Shown: positions 1-8,237, counted from the first letter of the stretch. The stretch is 64,000 nt of DNA from Syntrophomonadaceae bacterium (GCA_018333865.1 JAGXSE010000009.1:139460-203459), one strand, 5' to 3'. Numbers and translations are program-made. The notes: generated by a model from the sequence alone, not told the origin.

Positions 1-1
1 A

Positions 2-1147
2 ACCCCCCAGGAAGAAGAACTTTTTAAAACAGCATATTGCAATCCTGATTACCGGATGTATCCCCACTTATTTAATATTTTGGAAAGAAAAGGCATGCTG
101 TGTTATTCTTTTTTTAAAGACCTGATTAATCCCTACGAGCCTGAGAATTCAGATGTAATGGTTGAAAAAATGCTAAGTGGCCTTAAAATACCATTTTATA
201 CTGGTACGGGCTGGTATGCTTACACTTATAAGAGACACCTGTTTGGCGCACTAAGATGGTGGCAGCATTGCAAGACAAATGTACCGAAAAAAATGCTCCT
301 TACAGGACCTGCGCATCTTCCAAGGCCCTGGACTGGCTTCCATGACGAAGTAATAAGATGGTATGACTACTGGCTTAAAGGAATCGATACAGGGATCATG
401 GATGAGCCAAGAATAAGGTATTGGACAATGGGGGTAAACCGTTGGAACTATGCAGATAATTGGCCTCTGCCGGAAACTAAATGGACTAAGGTTTATTTGG
501 ACTCCTGGGAAAGGTTAAGATGGGAGCCATTTGCCGAAGGCAGCGGCGATGGAATAGATGAGCCCGATTGCTTTGCTCAGATGCCTTTGAAGCAAACCAG
601 AACTGCACAAAAGCTGGTATATCTAACCGAACCACTGCCTGAAGATATTCAAGTGACCGGACCTTTGTCCCTGCACTTCTGGGCTGAGCTGGACCAAGAT
701 GATACTAACTGGATTGTAGTCTTAAAAGATGTGGGGCCTGATTATTCTGTTCAAACCGCAAGAGAAGGTGAAATGGAACGGCCTAAGGTTCTCGAGCGGG
801 AGGTGACCAGAGGCTGGCTGAAGGCATCCCATCGTGTGGTTGATGAAAACAAATCATTACCTGGTCAGCCATATCATCCTTATACCAAGAGTGCGCAAAA
901 ACCAGTTACCCCAGGAGAAATCTGCAAATACGATGTAGAAATAGCGCCTACTTCCAATGTTTTTAAGCGTGATCACCGCATTTGCGTGGAAATTATGTCC
1001 CTTGATGTGCCGTCTGGTATTGGCGGCGACAGTTTGGTGGAATATATCCCCTGGCACATTTGTTCCAGCAAAACGGTGGTGCACAAAGTTTATAGGTGTC
1101 AAAAATATCCTTCGCATTTAATGCTGCCCATCATTTTGAAAAAATAG
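2..1147 (+). CDS. CocE/NonD-family hydrolase, C-terminal part (5' end outside window)
   Basis: The frame is open to the left edge, so this is the 3' part of a longer gene; the ATG at 56 is internal. The protein resembles the C-terminal part of X-Pro dipeptidyl-peptidase / cocaine-esterase-like alpha/beta hydrolases (CocE/NonD). The first part holds the end of the hydrolase fold, with LTGPAH and then a WYDYWLKGIDTGI stretch that normally links to the jelly-roll domain. The rest matches the beta-sandwich lid (PLPEDIQVTGPLSLHFWAEL, HRICVEIMS). The catalytic serine would lie outside the window. At the place where CocE proteins usually have the acidic catalytic residue (GWYD), this one reads GWYAYTY. 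The substrate is unknown. A shared hairpin follows and the TetR-type gene converges on it. Confidence 0.72.
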   Translation, partial: TPQEEELFKTAYCNPDYRMYPHLFNILERKGMLCYSFFKDLINPYEPENSDVMVEKMLSGLKIPFYTGTGWYAYTYKRHLFGALRWWQHCKTNVPKKMLLTGPAHLPRPWTGFHDEVIRWYDYWLKGIDTGIMDEPRIRYWTMGVNRWNYADNWPLPETKWTKVYLDSWERLRWEPFAEGSGDGIDEPDCFAQMPLKQTRTAQKLVYLTEPLPEDIQVTGPLSLHFWAELDQDDTNWIVVLKDVGPDYSVQTAREGEMERPKVLEREVTRGWLKASHRVVDENKSLPGQPYHPYTKSAQKPVTPGEICKYDVEIAPTSNVFKRDHRICVEIMSLDVPSGIGGDSLVEYIPWHICSSKTVVHKVYRCQKYPSHLMLPIILKK

Positions 1148-1148
1148 T

Positions 1149-1196
1149 AAAATGGGGTGTCCCTTAAGTTGTATAACTTATGGGATACCCCGTTTT
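1149..1196. terminator. Bidirectional hairpin between converging genes
   Basis: An A-rich/GGGGTGTCCC arm pairs with GGGATACCCC followed by TTTT, and an inner AAGTT/AACTT stem extends it. It starts one base after the stop of the CocE-like gene and lies 24 bases beyond the stop of the converging TetR-type gene, so it can serve both. Confidence 0.7.
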
Positions 1197-1219
1197 GCAT
1201 AATTAGTTAAAATCCGAGG

Positions 1220-2014
1220 CTATTTTTTCAATCCGTTCAAAAAAATCTCTGTTGCCAGATCAAGCATCTCTTTTTCCGTAAACTCTTTGTCAATACCACT
1301 AATGACTTTAAAAAGAATATTGTAGGACAAAAGCGAACCTAAATATACTAATGCCGCCAGCTTTAGATTAACGTCTTTAATACTGCCTGTATCCCTGAGT
1401 TTTTCCAAGTACGCAGCAATGTCCGAGCAAGCTTGCGCCAACCCCTGGTTATAATAAAGAGAGCCTATTTCCGGAAATTTACCGGAATCACGAATAACTG
1501 AGCGTAAAATAGAGGTGCGTTCAGGTTGGTTCCCCATGGCCAGATAGCTTCTGCCTATACCCTTAACAACATCTTCCCAATTAGCACCAGCTTTGCTAAG
1601 CTTTATTCTTTTTGCATTCATATTCAACTGGCTTTCGTGTAACACCGAAGAGAAAAGCTCTTCTTTGCTGGTGAAATATTGATATAATGCAGCCTTGGTG
1701 AAGCCGATTTCTTTAGCTATCTCATCCATTGTTGTTCCTTCAAAGCCTTTTTCACCAAATAGTATCAATGCTGCGCTTAGAATTTCATTGCGTTTTTTTT
1801 CATATTCCGGTCTGAGAGACTCTAATTCAGGAAGATTAAGGGTGTCAAAGAGTTCCTTTTTGCCGGAAAAATAAATATAGATTGTGGCCGGGGAAACATT
1901 AGCCAATGACGCAATTTCAGAAATTGTTGCTTCAGCATACCCCTTTTCCGAAAACACTTTTTTCCCGGCAGACAGAATTTTTTCTCTTACCTCAGCTCTT
2001 GTATTCTTACGCAT
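1220..2014 (-). CDS. TetR/AcrR-type regulator with two tandem TetR_N domains
   Basis: A 264-residue protein in which two complete TetR-type helix-turn-helix domains lie in tandem. The first spans about residues 5-60 (ATISEIASLANVSPATIYIY) and the second about 72-128 (TTMDEIAKEIGFTKAALYQY). A C-terminal ligand/dimerisation region of about 135 residues follows. An ordinary TetR protein is about 190-210 residues with a single such domain, so the extra length is explained by the duplication. The start is an ATG behind a GGAGT ribosome binding site. It converges on the CocE-like hydrolase, which is a plausible but unproven target. TetR proteins usually repress by binding palindromic operators as dimers; what two domains per subunit would bind is not known. 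Confidence 0.85.
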   Translation of the reverse strand: MRKNTRAEVREKILSAGKKVFSEKGYAEATISEIASLANVSPATIYIYFSGKKELFDTLNLPELESLRPEYEKKRNEILSAALILFGEKGFEGTTMDEIAKEIGFTKAALYQYFTSKEELFSSVLHESQLNMNAKRIKLSKAGANWEDVVKGIGRSYLAMGNQPERTSILRSVIRDSGKFPEIGSLYYNQGLAQACSDIAAYLEKLRDTGSIKDVNLKLAALVYLGSLLSYNILFKVISGIDKEFTEKEMLDLATEIFLNGLKK

Positions 2015-2125
2015 GCGCTACTCCTTAAATAATTGTTGCTTACTGAATAGTAACTTACTTATAAATGCTAATACAAATTGCGTATGTTTGTCAATAGCAT
2101 ATTTTTGTTCTTTACTAAAGTATCA

Positions 2126-2482
2126 AGTGGTCCGGGACGGAGTAGTTCTGTTTGAAAAAGCAGGTATTTTAACCCAGGACTTTGTTGTCCTGAGTTTAAG
2201 AGAATTCATGGATACCAAACACCTCAGGGACATTGCGGAATACTACTTGTTTAAGAGAATAAACTCTAATCAATTTGGACGTTTGATAGATGGCAAGGAG
2301 GCACACCCATGACCCCGCGAGGACTTGACCGTAATGTAATAATTGAACACTTGCAGATGTTAGAGCAAAATCTGTATTAAAGCGCGGGGCAGCATTATAA
2401 AGAGCGTCCGGTCTTGGATCATGCTAAAGTCGTTGAGGAAAAAAAGTATGACGGGTATTACGCGATTGTCACAAGTTTATGA
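2126..2482 (+). pseudogene. Degenerate coding debris, probably IS4/IS1634-type transposase remnant
   Basis: The 560-base stretch between the TetR-type gene and leuD holds no intact gene. From about 2126 one frame runs to a TGA at 2310-2312; I do not recognise it. It overlaps by ATGA a second frame starting at 2309 behind AAGGAGG, which hits a TAA after 23 codons and then stays open to a TGA at about 2480. The last part contains EEKKYDGYYAIVTS, which looks like the pattern in IS1634/IS4-type transposases. The stops and short length indicate a decayed element. The transposase identity is inferred from one motif. Confidence 0.45.
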
Positions 2483-2493
2483 CTAAATACTAA

Positions 2494-2538
2494 GGCCGCT
2501 ATCGCCCTTATACCATGGGTTTGCGGCCATTTTTTTTG
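2494..2538 (+). terminator. Rho-independent terminator
   Basis: GGCCGC (2494-2499) pairs with GCGGCC (2523-2528), and a run of eight or nine T residues follows. It closes the degenerate transposase-like region and separates it from the leuD-like gene arriving from the other strand. Confidence 0.7.
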
Positions 2539-2576
2539 GGTTTGGTGTAAAAGACAGGATTTAACGCCACAGGAGA

Positions 2577-3089
2577 TTATTCCTCTTTGTGCATTTCCGC
2601 CGTTATTTTCCTATAAAGGGGCTTAATGCCCCCGCTAGCGAGTATTTTCAGGGCAAATTCCGATAGCTTCTCTCCTTTTATAGTTGCCCCTGAAGTTAAG
2701 TTTGTAACTTTCCCCTCCAGCAGATTTACTTCAAGTTTATCCCCCTCATTGACTTTTTCCCGTACCCCGGGACAGACCAGTACAGCTAGGCCAAGATTAA
2801 GGGCATTGCGATAAAAGATTCGAGCGAATGATTCAGCAATTACCGCTCCCACTTTAGCATGGACCAGGGTAATAACAGCGTGTTCCCTGCTGGAACCACA
2901 GCCAAAGTTCCTGCCGGCTATAATAATATCACCGGATACAAGTCGCTGGGTTAAGGTAGGATCGGCTCCTTCCAAACAATGGGCGGCTATTTCTTTAGGA
3001 TCCACTAGTTCCAGATAGCGTCCAGGAAATATCTGATCCGTATCGATATTATTACCAAAAACAAAGGCCTTCCCACTTATTTTCTCCAT
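2577..3089 (-). CDS. leuD: Aconitase-superfamily small subunit (LeuD/DmdB/HacB type)
   Basis: A 170-residue swivel-domain subunit of a two-subunit hydro-lyase, partner of the large subunit encoded 4 bases upstream. It shows the N-terminal NNIDTDQIFPGRYLEL block and GRNFGCGSSREHA, which is typical of 3-isopropylmalate dehydratase small subunits and relatives. The loop that helps set substrate choice reads YLEL here. Reported isopropylmalate and homoaconitate enzymes have loops such as YLRM, YLRT or YLVY/M, so the true substrate is open. No leuA or leuB is nearby. 3-Isopropylmalate, 2,3-dimethylmalate, homoaconitate or citramalate-type substrates are all possible. The gene has an ATG behind GGGGGAGGTGA. 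Confidence 0.8.
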   Translation of the reverse strand: MEKISGKAFVFGNNIDTDQIFPGRYLELVDPKEIAAHCLEGADPTLTQRLVSGDIIIAGRNFGCGSSREHAVITLVHAKVGAVIAESFARIFYRNALNLGLAVLVCPGVREKVNEGDKLEVNLLEGKVTNLTSGATIKGEKLSEFALKILASGGIKPLYRKITAEMHKEE

Positions 3090-3093
3090 ATCC

Positions 3094-4353
3094 CTATATC
3101 ACCTCCCCCAGGCTTCTCGGATCAACTAGTTTCCCCGTGAGTGCCGCAGCTGCCGCAGTAGCCGGGGAGGCCAAATAAATCGAGGCTCCCGTACTGCCCA
3201 TTCGACCAGGGAAATTACGGTTAGAAGCTGTAACACAAACCTCACCGGAAGCCAGAACGCCCTCGTGTGCCCCTAGACAAGGACCGCAGCCTGGAGTCGA
3301 GAAAGTAGCTCCGGCCGAAATTAGGTTTTCCACTAGCCCTAGCTTGTTAGCTTCCAGGAACACCTCATTCGAAGCAGGGATAACTATAAGACGGGTATGA
3401 GGGTGGATCTTTTTGCCCCGCAGAATGTCGGCAGCGGCCTTTAGATCCTCTACTCTTCCCCCTGTACAGGCGCCAATAAAAGCCTGATCAACCTTAACCT
3501 GGGGTGCTTCCTGAATGGAAATTACATTATCCACACTGTGGGGGAGAGCTACCTGAGGTGTTAGTTCGTTTATATCGAAAACAAAGCTTTCGGCATAATG
3601 AAAGTCCGGATCAGTTTTATCTAGCACATATTCTCTGCCTGTGCGTCCTTTGACGTATGCCAGAACCTTTTCGTTGGGTATCATGTAAGCAGTTTCAGCG
3701 CCCATTTCCACAGCCATATTGCAGATAACCATCCGGTCTGCTACATCTAAGCCCTCCACATAGGTGCCACAGAATTCAATGGCCTTATTAACTGCTGCAT
3801 CGGCGCCTAGTTGCCCTAAGATATGAAGAATAACGTCCTTGGCTAAAACTCCCCGTTGAAGAGTACCGTTTATCTCCACCTTAATAATCTCCGGTACCCT
3901 AAACCAGAGCTCTCCAGAAATCATAACAACAGCCAAATCCGTAGCCCCTACCCCCGTACCGAAGGCTCCAAAGGCCCCATGTGTAGTGGTGTGGGAGTCA
4001 GTAGCAACAAGAATCATGCCCGGCCAGACTACGCCTGCTTCCGGCATCACTTGGTGACATACACCGGTATTGATATCGAAATGATAAGATAAATTCTGCT
4101 CCTGTACGAATTGGCGCATTTCCTTATGAATTTGGGCTGATTTAATGGTAGGGGCTGGAGCATAGTGATCAAAGACAAAACACAATTTATCCTTATCCCA
4201 AACCTTCTTGCCGCCCATTTCATAAAATGAATAAATAGCCTGGAGGTAAAGATCATTTACTTCAGCAAAATCCACCTTGGCTATCAGTATTTCACCTGTT
4301 ACCACTGTATCTTTCCCGGCATTACGGGCTAAGATTTTTTCCAGGGCATGCAT
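3094..4353 (-). CDS. leuC: Aconitase-superfamily large subunit (LeuC/DmdA/HacA type)
   Basis: A 419-residue large subunit of the shorter (about 420-residue) leuC class. It should carry a [4Fe-4S] cluster and isomerise or dehydrate a branched hydroxy-acid. Visible blocks are VATDSHTTTHGAFGAFGTG near residue 120, GACTGGRVEDLKAA near residue 290, and STPGCGPCLGAHEGV near residue 345, which supplies two cluster cysteines. The third comes from GACTGGR, where most isopropylmalate dehydratases have GSCTNGR. I chose the ATG at 4353 because AAGGAGT lies eight bases upstream; GTG and ATG codons a little further upstream are too close to that site. It forms an operon with the small subunit, behind a promoter and a relic of another gene. 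Confidence 0.82.
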   Translation of the reverse strand: MHALEKILARNAGKDTVVTGEILIAKVDFAEVNDLYLQAIYSFYEMGGKKVWDKDKLCFVFDHYAPAPTIKSAQIHKEMRQFVQEQNLSYHFDINTGVCHQVMPEAGVVWPGMILVATDSHTTTHGAFGAFGTGVGATDLAVVMISGELWFRVPEIIKVEINGTLQRGVLAKDVILHILGQLGADAAVNKAIEFCGTYVEGLDVADRMVICNMAVEMGAETAYMIPNEKVLAYVKGRTGREYVLDKTDPDFHYAESFVFDINELTPQVALPHSVDNVISIQEAPQVKVDQAFIGACTGGRVEDLKAAADILRGKKIHPHTRLIVIPASNEVFLEANKLGLVENLISAGATFSTPGCGPCLGAHEGVLASGEVCVTASNRNFPGRMGSTGASIYLASPATAAAAALTGKLVDPRSLGEVI

Positions 4354-4411
4354 AGTCATCACTCCTTCTTCTTCTGCAAGACCATGCAGATAACCACCGC
4401 TTTATGTGCTC

Positions 4412-4507
4412 CTAAAATAAACTCCTCAGGTTTTTAGTGGGGACTGCTATCGTATGATAATCATGGCCATACTTTAACTTAATTTCGGTGATTTCAGGCA
4501 TAGGCAT
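4412..4507 (-). pseudogene. N-terminal relic of a LarA-like (lactate racemase family) gene
   Basis: A 29-31 codon frame with a good AAGGGGGAG ribosome binding site starts at ATG 4501 or 4507 and stops at TAG 4412-4414, 58 bases before leuC. Its sequence (EIKLKYG, IAVPTKNL) resembles the first beta-hairpin of LarA / DUF2088 proteins, nickel-pincer 2-hydroxyacid racemases, but nothing after it continues the family. It is most likely what remains after an internal deletion; a short leader peptide for leuC is the alternative. The call rests on about 25 residues. Confidence 0.4.
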
Positions 4508-4559
4508 CTCCCCCTTAGCCTTTTTCTCATTTTTCCCCCGTCCCACTTACCCTGAAAAG

Positions 4560-4589
4560 ATTATAACAAATTTGAGTGTTCTGAGTAAA
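4560..4589 (-). promoter_or_regulatory. Sigma-A type promoter for the leuC/leuD operon
   Basis: Read on the minus strand there is TTTACT, an 18-base spacer, and an extended -10 TGTTATAAT. It lies about 50 bases upstream of the LarA-like relic and would transcribe relic, leuC and leuD. Confidence 0.5.
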
Positions 4590-4697
4590 CCAGGCACATG
4601 GAAGATTATGTTTTTTCCTATTTTCTATTAAATATTGTAATCCCATGTTATTTAGACATCTCTCTCATTTTTTTTGCATAGCCATTGAAAGGGAGGG

Positions 4698-5174
4698 ATG
4701 GAAATGGAAATCCGGACACTGGAATTGTTAGCCGAACAGGTCTTTTCAATCAATACTGGAGATAGTTTCGGGATCGAAGTGAAGATTAATCATGAACTGA
4801 TACCGGAGTTATCTGGTTATGATTTCTATGAATATCCGTGCCTTTTAACCAGCGGCCGCAGAATATCAGCCACAGGCCGCAGCAAACGCTATAGCAGCAG
4901 CAACCTGGTTTTGAGCATTGGAGCCTTCGAAGCCGAACCACCGGTACCCCAGGATATACGCCTTACTCCATATGATCATCCCCGGCTTTATATTATTACC
5001 GGCTCGCCCGGCCAAAAAACCGGCATAATCAGCCACGGCTGTATCCGGTGGCGCTATGGGGCCGAAAGGAAAATAACAGATCTCCCCCTACGCTCACCAG
5101 CCGCTGCCGGGGAATGGGTAAGCGAAAACAAATACCTTTTGGACCTGACTCCGTGGCTGCGAATCCTTGGCTAA
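4698..5174 (+). CDS. Hypothetical protein
   Basis: A 158-residue protein I do not recognise. It starts at an ATG behind AAAGGGAGGG. It has no obvious membrane segment, signal peptide or metal motif. It contains a Pro-rich centre (AEPPVPQDIRLTPYDHPR) and a central Arg/Ser-rich stretch, and looks soluble. It is a single + strand gene between minus-strand genes, so it is probably transcribed alone from within 4590-4690. Confidence 0.55.
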   Translation: MEMEIRTLELLAEQVFSINTGDSFGIEVKINHELIPELSGYDFYEYPCLLTSGRRISATGRSKRYSSSNLVLSIGAFEAEPPVPQDIRLTPYDHPRLYIITGSPGQKTGIISHGCIRWRYGAERKITDLPLRSPAAAGEWVSENKYLLDLTPWLRILG

Positions 5175-5255
5175 AGCAAGGTAAACCGAGTGTTTTCAAC
5201 TGGCTCTTCGCGAGCAAGGAAAGCTCAGGACGGAGGACTTCCCGGCGGGAAAGTT

Positions 5256-5294
5256 AAAAAGGGCTAGCAACACGGTTAAACCGCATTGCTAGCC
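5256..5294 (-). terminator. Terminator of the GATE-domain membrane protein gene
   Basis: GGCTAGCAA (5262-5270) pairs with TTGCTAGCC (5286-5294). On the minus strand the stem is followed by CTTTTT, so it terminates the gene ending at 5318. Confidence 0.75.
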
Positions 5295-5317
5295 AGGAAA
5301 TTAGGGTTTCTTTTTTT

Positions 5318-6445
5318 TTAGATAAATAAAGGCGCCATTACCATAGCTACGAAGGCGGCGGTTAATAACCGCATCACTGCGCCCAGCACAGCGGCGCCCA
5401 TAGCTTCCTTTTCATTCAAGTCAGTGCAGCTGGCCCAAACTGCTGGAATCTGCCCAAAAATGATTGAAAGAGGAAACCCGGAGGAAGCCAGCACAAAGGA
5501 GCCAAGCACCAGCTGAGGCGGAATAGCGGCAGGATTTGCGTTTAATGTATTGTTTAGGATACCCATTGCTAGAGTTGGAGAGACCAGAATGGATAGGATG
5601 CCCGTATCAGGGTGAATGGATATAGCGGAAAGCATATTGGTTAACGCTGCCCTGACAGGAGCCCAGAGACCAAGAAAATCCAGGCCACCAATAATGGCAA
5701 AAATCACGACACCGGCTGGAATAATTAGCAGAAACAACAGTTCAGCACCTTCCCTGGCAGCGCCAAACAGCGTGGGCAGAGCCGGGGTATTAGGGGTGAA
5801 GCGGGGGATTTCATCCAGAGATACGGCTTTTGTTTGCCGGTAAATGGTCATCCGCAATAGAGGCGGCACCACTATCAACGGCACAAATAGCACCAGGACT
5901 ATTACCGGAAAGACATTGATCCCTACTGTTGTCATAGCTAGCAATCCCAACATAAATACGGAAAAGGACTGCTGGGATTGAACCATTGTTGCTATAGCAA
6001 TTTTTTGTTCGTCTTTAGTGGCCCCTGCTTTTTTCAGAATAGGACCAGCAATGCGGCCAGCAGCATTGATATCGCCAAGAATGTTGTAGACGGCCGGGAT
6101 GACTACGGCAGAATTGACTCCAAAATACCTGGTGATCGGGACAAAGATCCGCATCAACGCATCGGTAAAACCTAAACGCTCCAAAATTCGCCCAACCATC
6201 ACGCTGACAATAATTGCCACTCCTACGGTGGACGGAGTCCATTGGCCCTGGCTCCAGTTCCCAAAAATGAAAACCCGGAAAATAGTATAGGCATTGGCAA
6301 CCATCGCATCAAATACACCGGCAATAGCGCTCGGCTTATAGAAAAGACCGAACAGGGATAAAACAACCAATCCCAGACCAAAATACTCTATTCCAGTAAT
6401 TACCCTTTTCTTGGACGCTATTTCGGCTTCTAATTTGGCCATCAT
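5318..6445 (-). CDS. GATE-domain (nucleoside recognition, YjiH-like) membrane protein
   Basis: A 375-residue polytopic membrane protein with about eight to ten hydrophobic segments. It resembles the YjiH family and carries the nucleoside-recognition (Gate) domain in its first half (VVIPAVYNILGDINAAGRIA), with a second similar region at the C terminus. Such proteins are presumed transporters of unknown solute. I moved the start to ATG 6445, behind AAAGGGGAG, because the longer frame has no good ribosome binding site and would overlap the upstream gene. The Nif3-like gene lies just upstream (stop at 6471), so the two are probably co-transcribed. Confidence 0.72.
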   Translation of the reverse strand: MMAKLEAEIASKKRVITGIEYFGLGLVVLSLFGLFYKPSAIAGVFDAMVANAYTIFRVFIFGNWSQGQWTPSTVGVAIIVSVMVGRILERLGFTDALMRIFVPITRYFGVNSAVVIPAVYNILGDINAAGRIAGPILKKAGATKDEQKIAIATMVQSQQSFSVFMLGLLAMTTVGINVFPVIVLVLFVPLIVVPPLLRMTIYRQTKAVSLDEIPRFTPNTPALPTLFGAAREGAELLFLLIIPAGVVIFAIIGGLDFLGLWAPVRAALTNMLSAISIHPDTGILSILVSPTLAMGILNNTLNANPAAIPPQLVLGSFVLASSGFPLSIIFGQIPAVWASCTDLNEKEAMGAAVLGAVMRLLTAAFVAMVMAPLFI

Positions 6446-6470
6446 GATCTCCCCTTTCTGATTTTCTTTT

Positions 6471-7487
6471 TTATTTTCCAGCCAACAGGTATCTGTCGGC
6501 AATCTCCTGGGCATAGTCCCGAATAGTCCTGGTTCCGGCTCTATACAGCGGAATGCTGGTAACCCGCTCCCGAAATAGCACTACTTCCACTTCTGGCATC
6601 AGCGATTGGATGGCATAGGCCAAAGGCATGCCGTTTTCCAGGATTTCAAGGGCATGAGTATTGCCAACAACGAAGTTAAGCCCTAATTCTTTCGCCTTAT
6701 CGACCAGCGGACTGTCCCCGCGCACCCGGCTGATGCTGCAGATAACCGTATCTGCTTCTGGGCATTCCCTGGCGGCCCGTTCCAACTGAGCAGGAGTAAG
6801 GCCCCCGTGCGGAGTAATATGAATGACGGTCCTGACTGGGTTTTTAGTCTCGCCGTTTAAAAGAAGAGGTCCGTTGACGGTAATTGCTTCCTTTATATCC
6901 CAGCAATCCCGGATTTCCTGTTCCTTAATCAGCAATTCCTGTTCCTGGGCACAGCCCATAAAGTTTTCCAGACGGTGCATGATATCTTCTACCGTATTGA
7001 TCTCCGGCAAAACCTTGCCGAAGAAAACCACATTCCCCGGCACCCCTCCGTAGGCAACCTCAACCCTGAAGGGCAGATGGCCATGGATATAGGGAATTCC
7101 CGGGTGCAGCCCGTGAAACGCCTCATGCAATTCGAACACCGCCAGGTTGTAAAGAGAAAGATAGGACTTTAATGGTACACCGCCTGAACTGGCGGCATCC
7201 GCAACAGGGTGATGCACTACAATGGCATCAACCCCGGTGCCCCCTGCCAGTTCAATTGCAGATTCTGTAAGGGTCATAGCCACAGCCAATCTGCGCACCG
7301 GCTTTACCGGATCACCAAAAACCAGTCCGGGAGTTTCCATTATTTCTTTCCCCGGAATATTGGAAGACTTAACTACCACAAAAGGATTCTTCCCGGCAGC
7401 CAGATGCCCCACATCTGTGATTACACGCCCGCCGGTAATCCGGTTCAATGCGTTTACAACATCCCCAACAGTCGTCTTTACCAGCAT
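6471..7487 (-). CDS. Nif3-like dinuclear metal-centre protein
   Basis: A 338-residue protein of the Nif3/YbgI family (sometimes annotated GTP cyclohydrolase I type 2), widespread but of uncertain function. Metal-binding signatures are visible: VVHHPVADA near residue 93, HEAFHGLHPG near 122, and the C-terminal GNTHALEILENG near 295. It starts at ATG 7487 behind AAAGGAGG. It lies immediately upstream of the GATE-domain membrane protein. The folded RNA candidate occupies the space before it, so its mRNA leader may carry that structure. Confidence 0.7.
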   Translation of the reverse strand: MLVKTTVGDVVNALNRITGGRVITDVGHLAAGKNPFVVVKSSNIPGKEIMETPGLVFGDPVKPVRRLAVAMTLTESAIELAGGTGVDAIVVHHPVADAASSGGVPLKSYLSLYNLAVFELHEAFHGLHPGIPYIHGHLPFRVEVAYGGVPGNVVFFGKVLPEINTVEDIMHRLENFMGCAQEQELLIKEQEIRDCWDIKEAITVNGPLLLNGETKNPVRTVIHITPHGGLTPAQLERAARECPEADTVICSISRVRGDSPLVDKAKELGLNFVVGNTHALEILENGMPLAYAIQSLMPEVEVVLFRERVTSIPLYRAGTRTIRDYAQEIADRYLLAGK

Positions 7488-7540
7488 TTTCGACCTCCTT
7501 TATGCAAAATTACGATGGAAAAAGCCCCCCACAAAGAACC

Positions 7541-7717
7541 CTTTGCCTCACCTCCCCTACCAGAAGACAAAACGCCGGTTCAAAGCACAGCATATCATGG
7601 CCTACAGCCATGGGATGATGTCTTTTAACCGGCGGTATGGTGGGCTCACCCTGCTGGGAGTTCCCGCAACCTTCTGGTTTTTATTTACAGGCTGCCCCTT
7701 GTCCCATTTCAGGCAAG
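7541..7717 (-). ncRNA. Candidate structured RNA (possibly 6S-like)
   Basis: The 261-base gap between the DUF2294-like gene and the Nif3-like gene folds, on the minus strand, into one long interrupted hairpin with at least four nested helices. Arms (plus coordinates) are 7711-7717 with 7541-7548; 7671-7677 (CTTCTGG) with 7560-7566; 7622-7634 with 7573-7585, a 13-base near-perfect stem; and 7607-7612 with 7597-7602 at the tip. A bulge of two small hairpins lies at about 7636-7668. The rod shape and about 180-200 base length would suit a 6S RNA, but I see no sequence signature that proves this. A long leader regulating the Nif3-like gene is the alternative. Confidence 0.4.
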
Positions 7718-7748
7718 AGACTTGTCCTACAAACCAAAAACAAACAAT

Positions 7749-8111
7749 CTAGCTAAAAATCTCATCAAGGGGTTGTTCAGTCACGATAATAGTTCCAGCT
7801 ATTTCAGTAAAAGGATCATAATCTTTTAATACCGTTTTAATCTTAATATTGGGGTATTGGGCTTCAATAGTGGCCTTAAGCCTGCGTTTATTCTCATCAA
7901 GCAAGGCTACATCCGCCAGACGGGTGACGAAACGGTTTGTTGAATCAAGGGCAGCCAAGCCTGCCAGCCGCTGGTGGTCAGCCAGGATGATAATCCTGGT
8001 GCCAATCACATCGACCCGCAACCGCTTAACCCCTGTTTCAAACATTTCCTGGTTAACAGCATTGTAGATCCGCATGATATTTTTTTTGAGAGCACCAAGG
8101 GTTGCTTCCAT
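7749..8111 (-). CDS. DUF2294 / MpsC-like small protein
   Basis: A 120-residue soluble protein with a helical N terminus (ALKKNIMRIYNAVNQEMF), a VDVIGTRIIILADH strand and a C-terminal VLKDYDPFTEIAGTIIVTE. The layout resembles DUF2294 (Na-translocating system protein MpsC family), whose role is poorly known. It begins at ATG 8111 and is the first minus-strand gene before the divergent hydrogenase promoter region. Confidence 0.5.
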   Translation of the reverse strand: MEATLGALKKNIMRIYNAVNQEMFETGVKRLRVDVIGTRIIILADHQRLAGLAALDSTNRFVTRLADVALLDENKRRLKATIEAQYPNIKIKTVLKDYDPFTEIAGTIIVTEQPLDEIFS

Positions 8112-8237
8112 AAATGCCCCCCAAGCAACGCCATGCTAATTTTTTGATTTATTCGACAGCTTTAGGATAAATTCCTGCTAAAGGTAAAAAAAGTTTATTA
8201 TTCACACCAACACTTCTTACCATTAGCCAAAAAAAAA

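Noticed and set aside
7222-7752. 176-residue plus-strand frame over the Nif3-like start and the intergenic region
   Set aside because: No ribosome binding site, no family resemblance, and it lies opposite a clear gene and a folded RNA.
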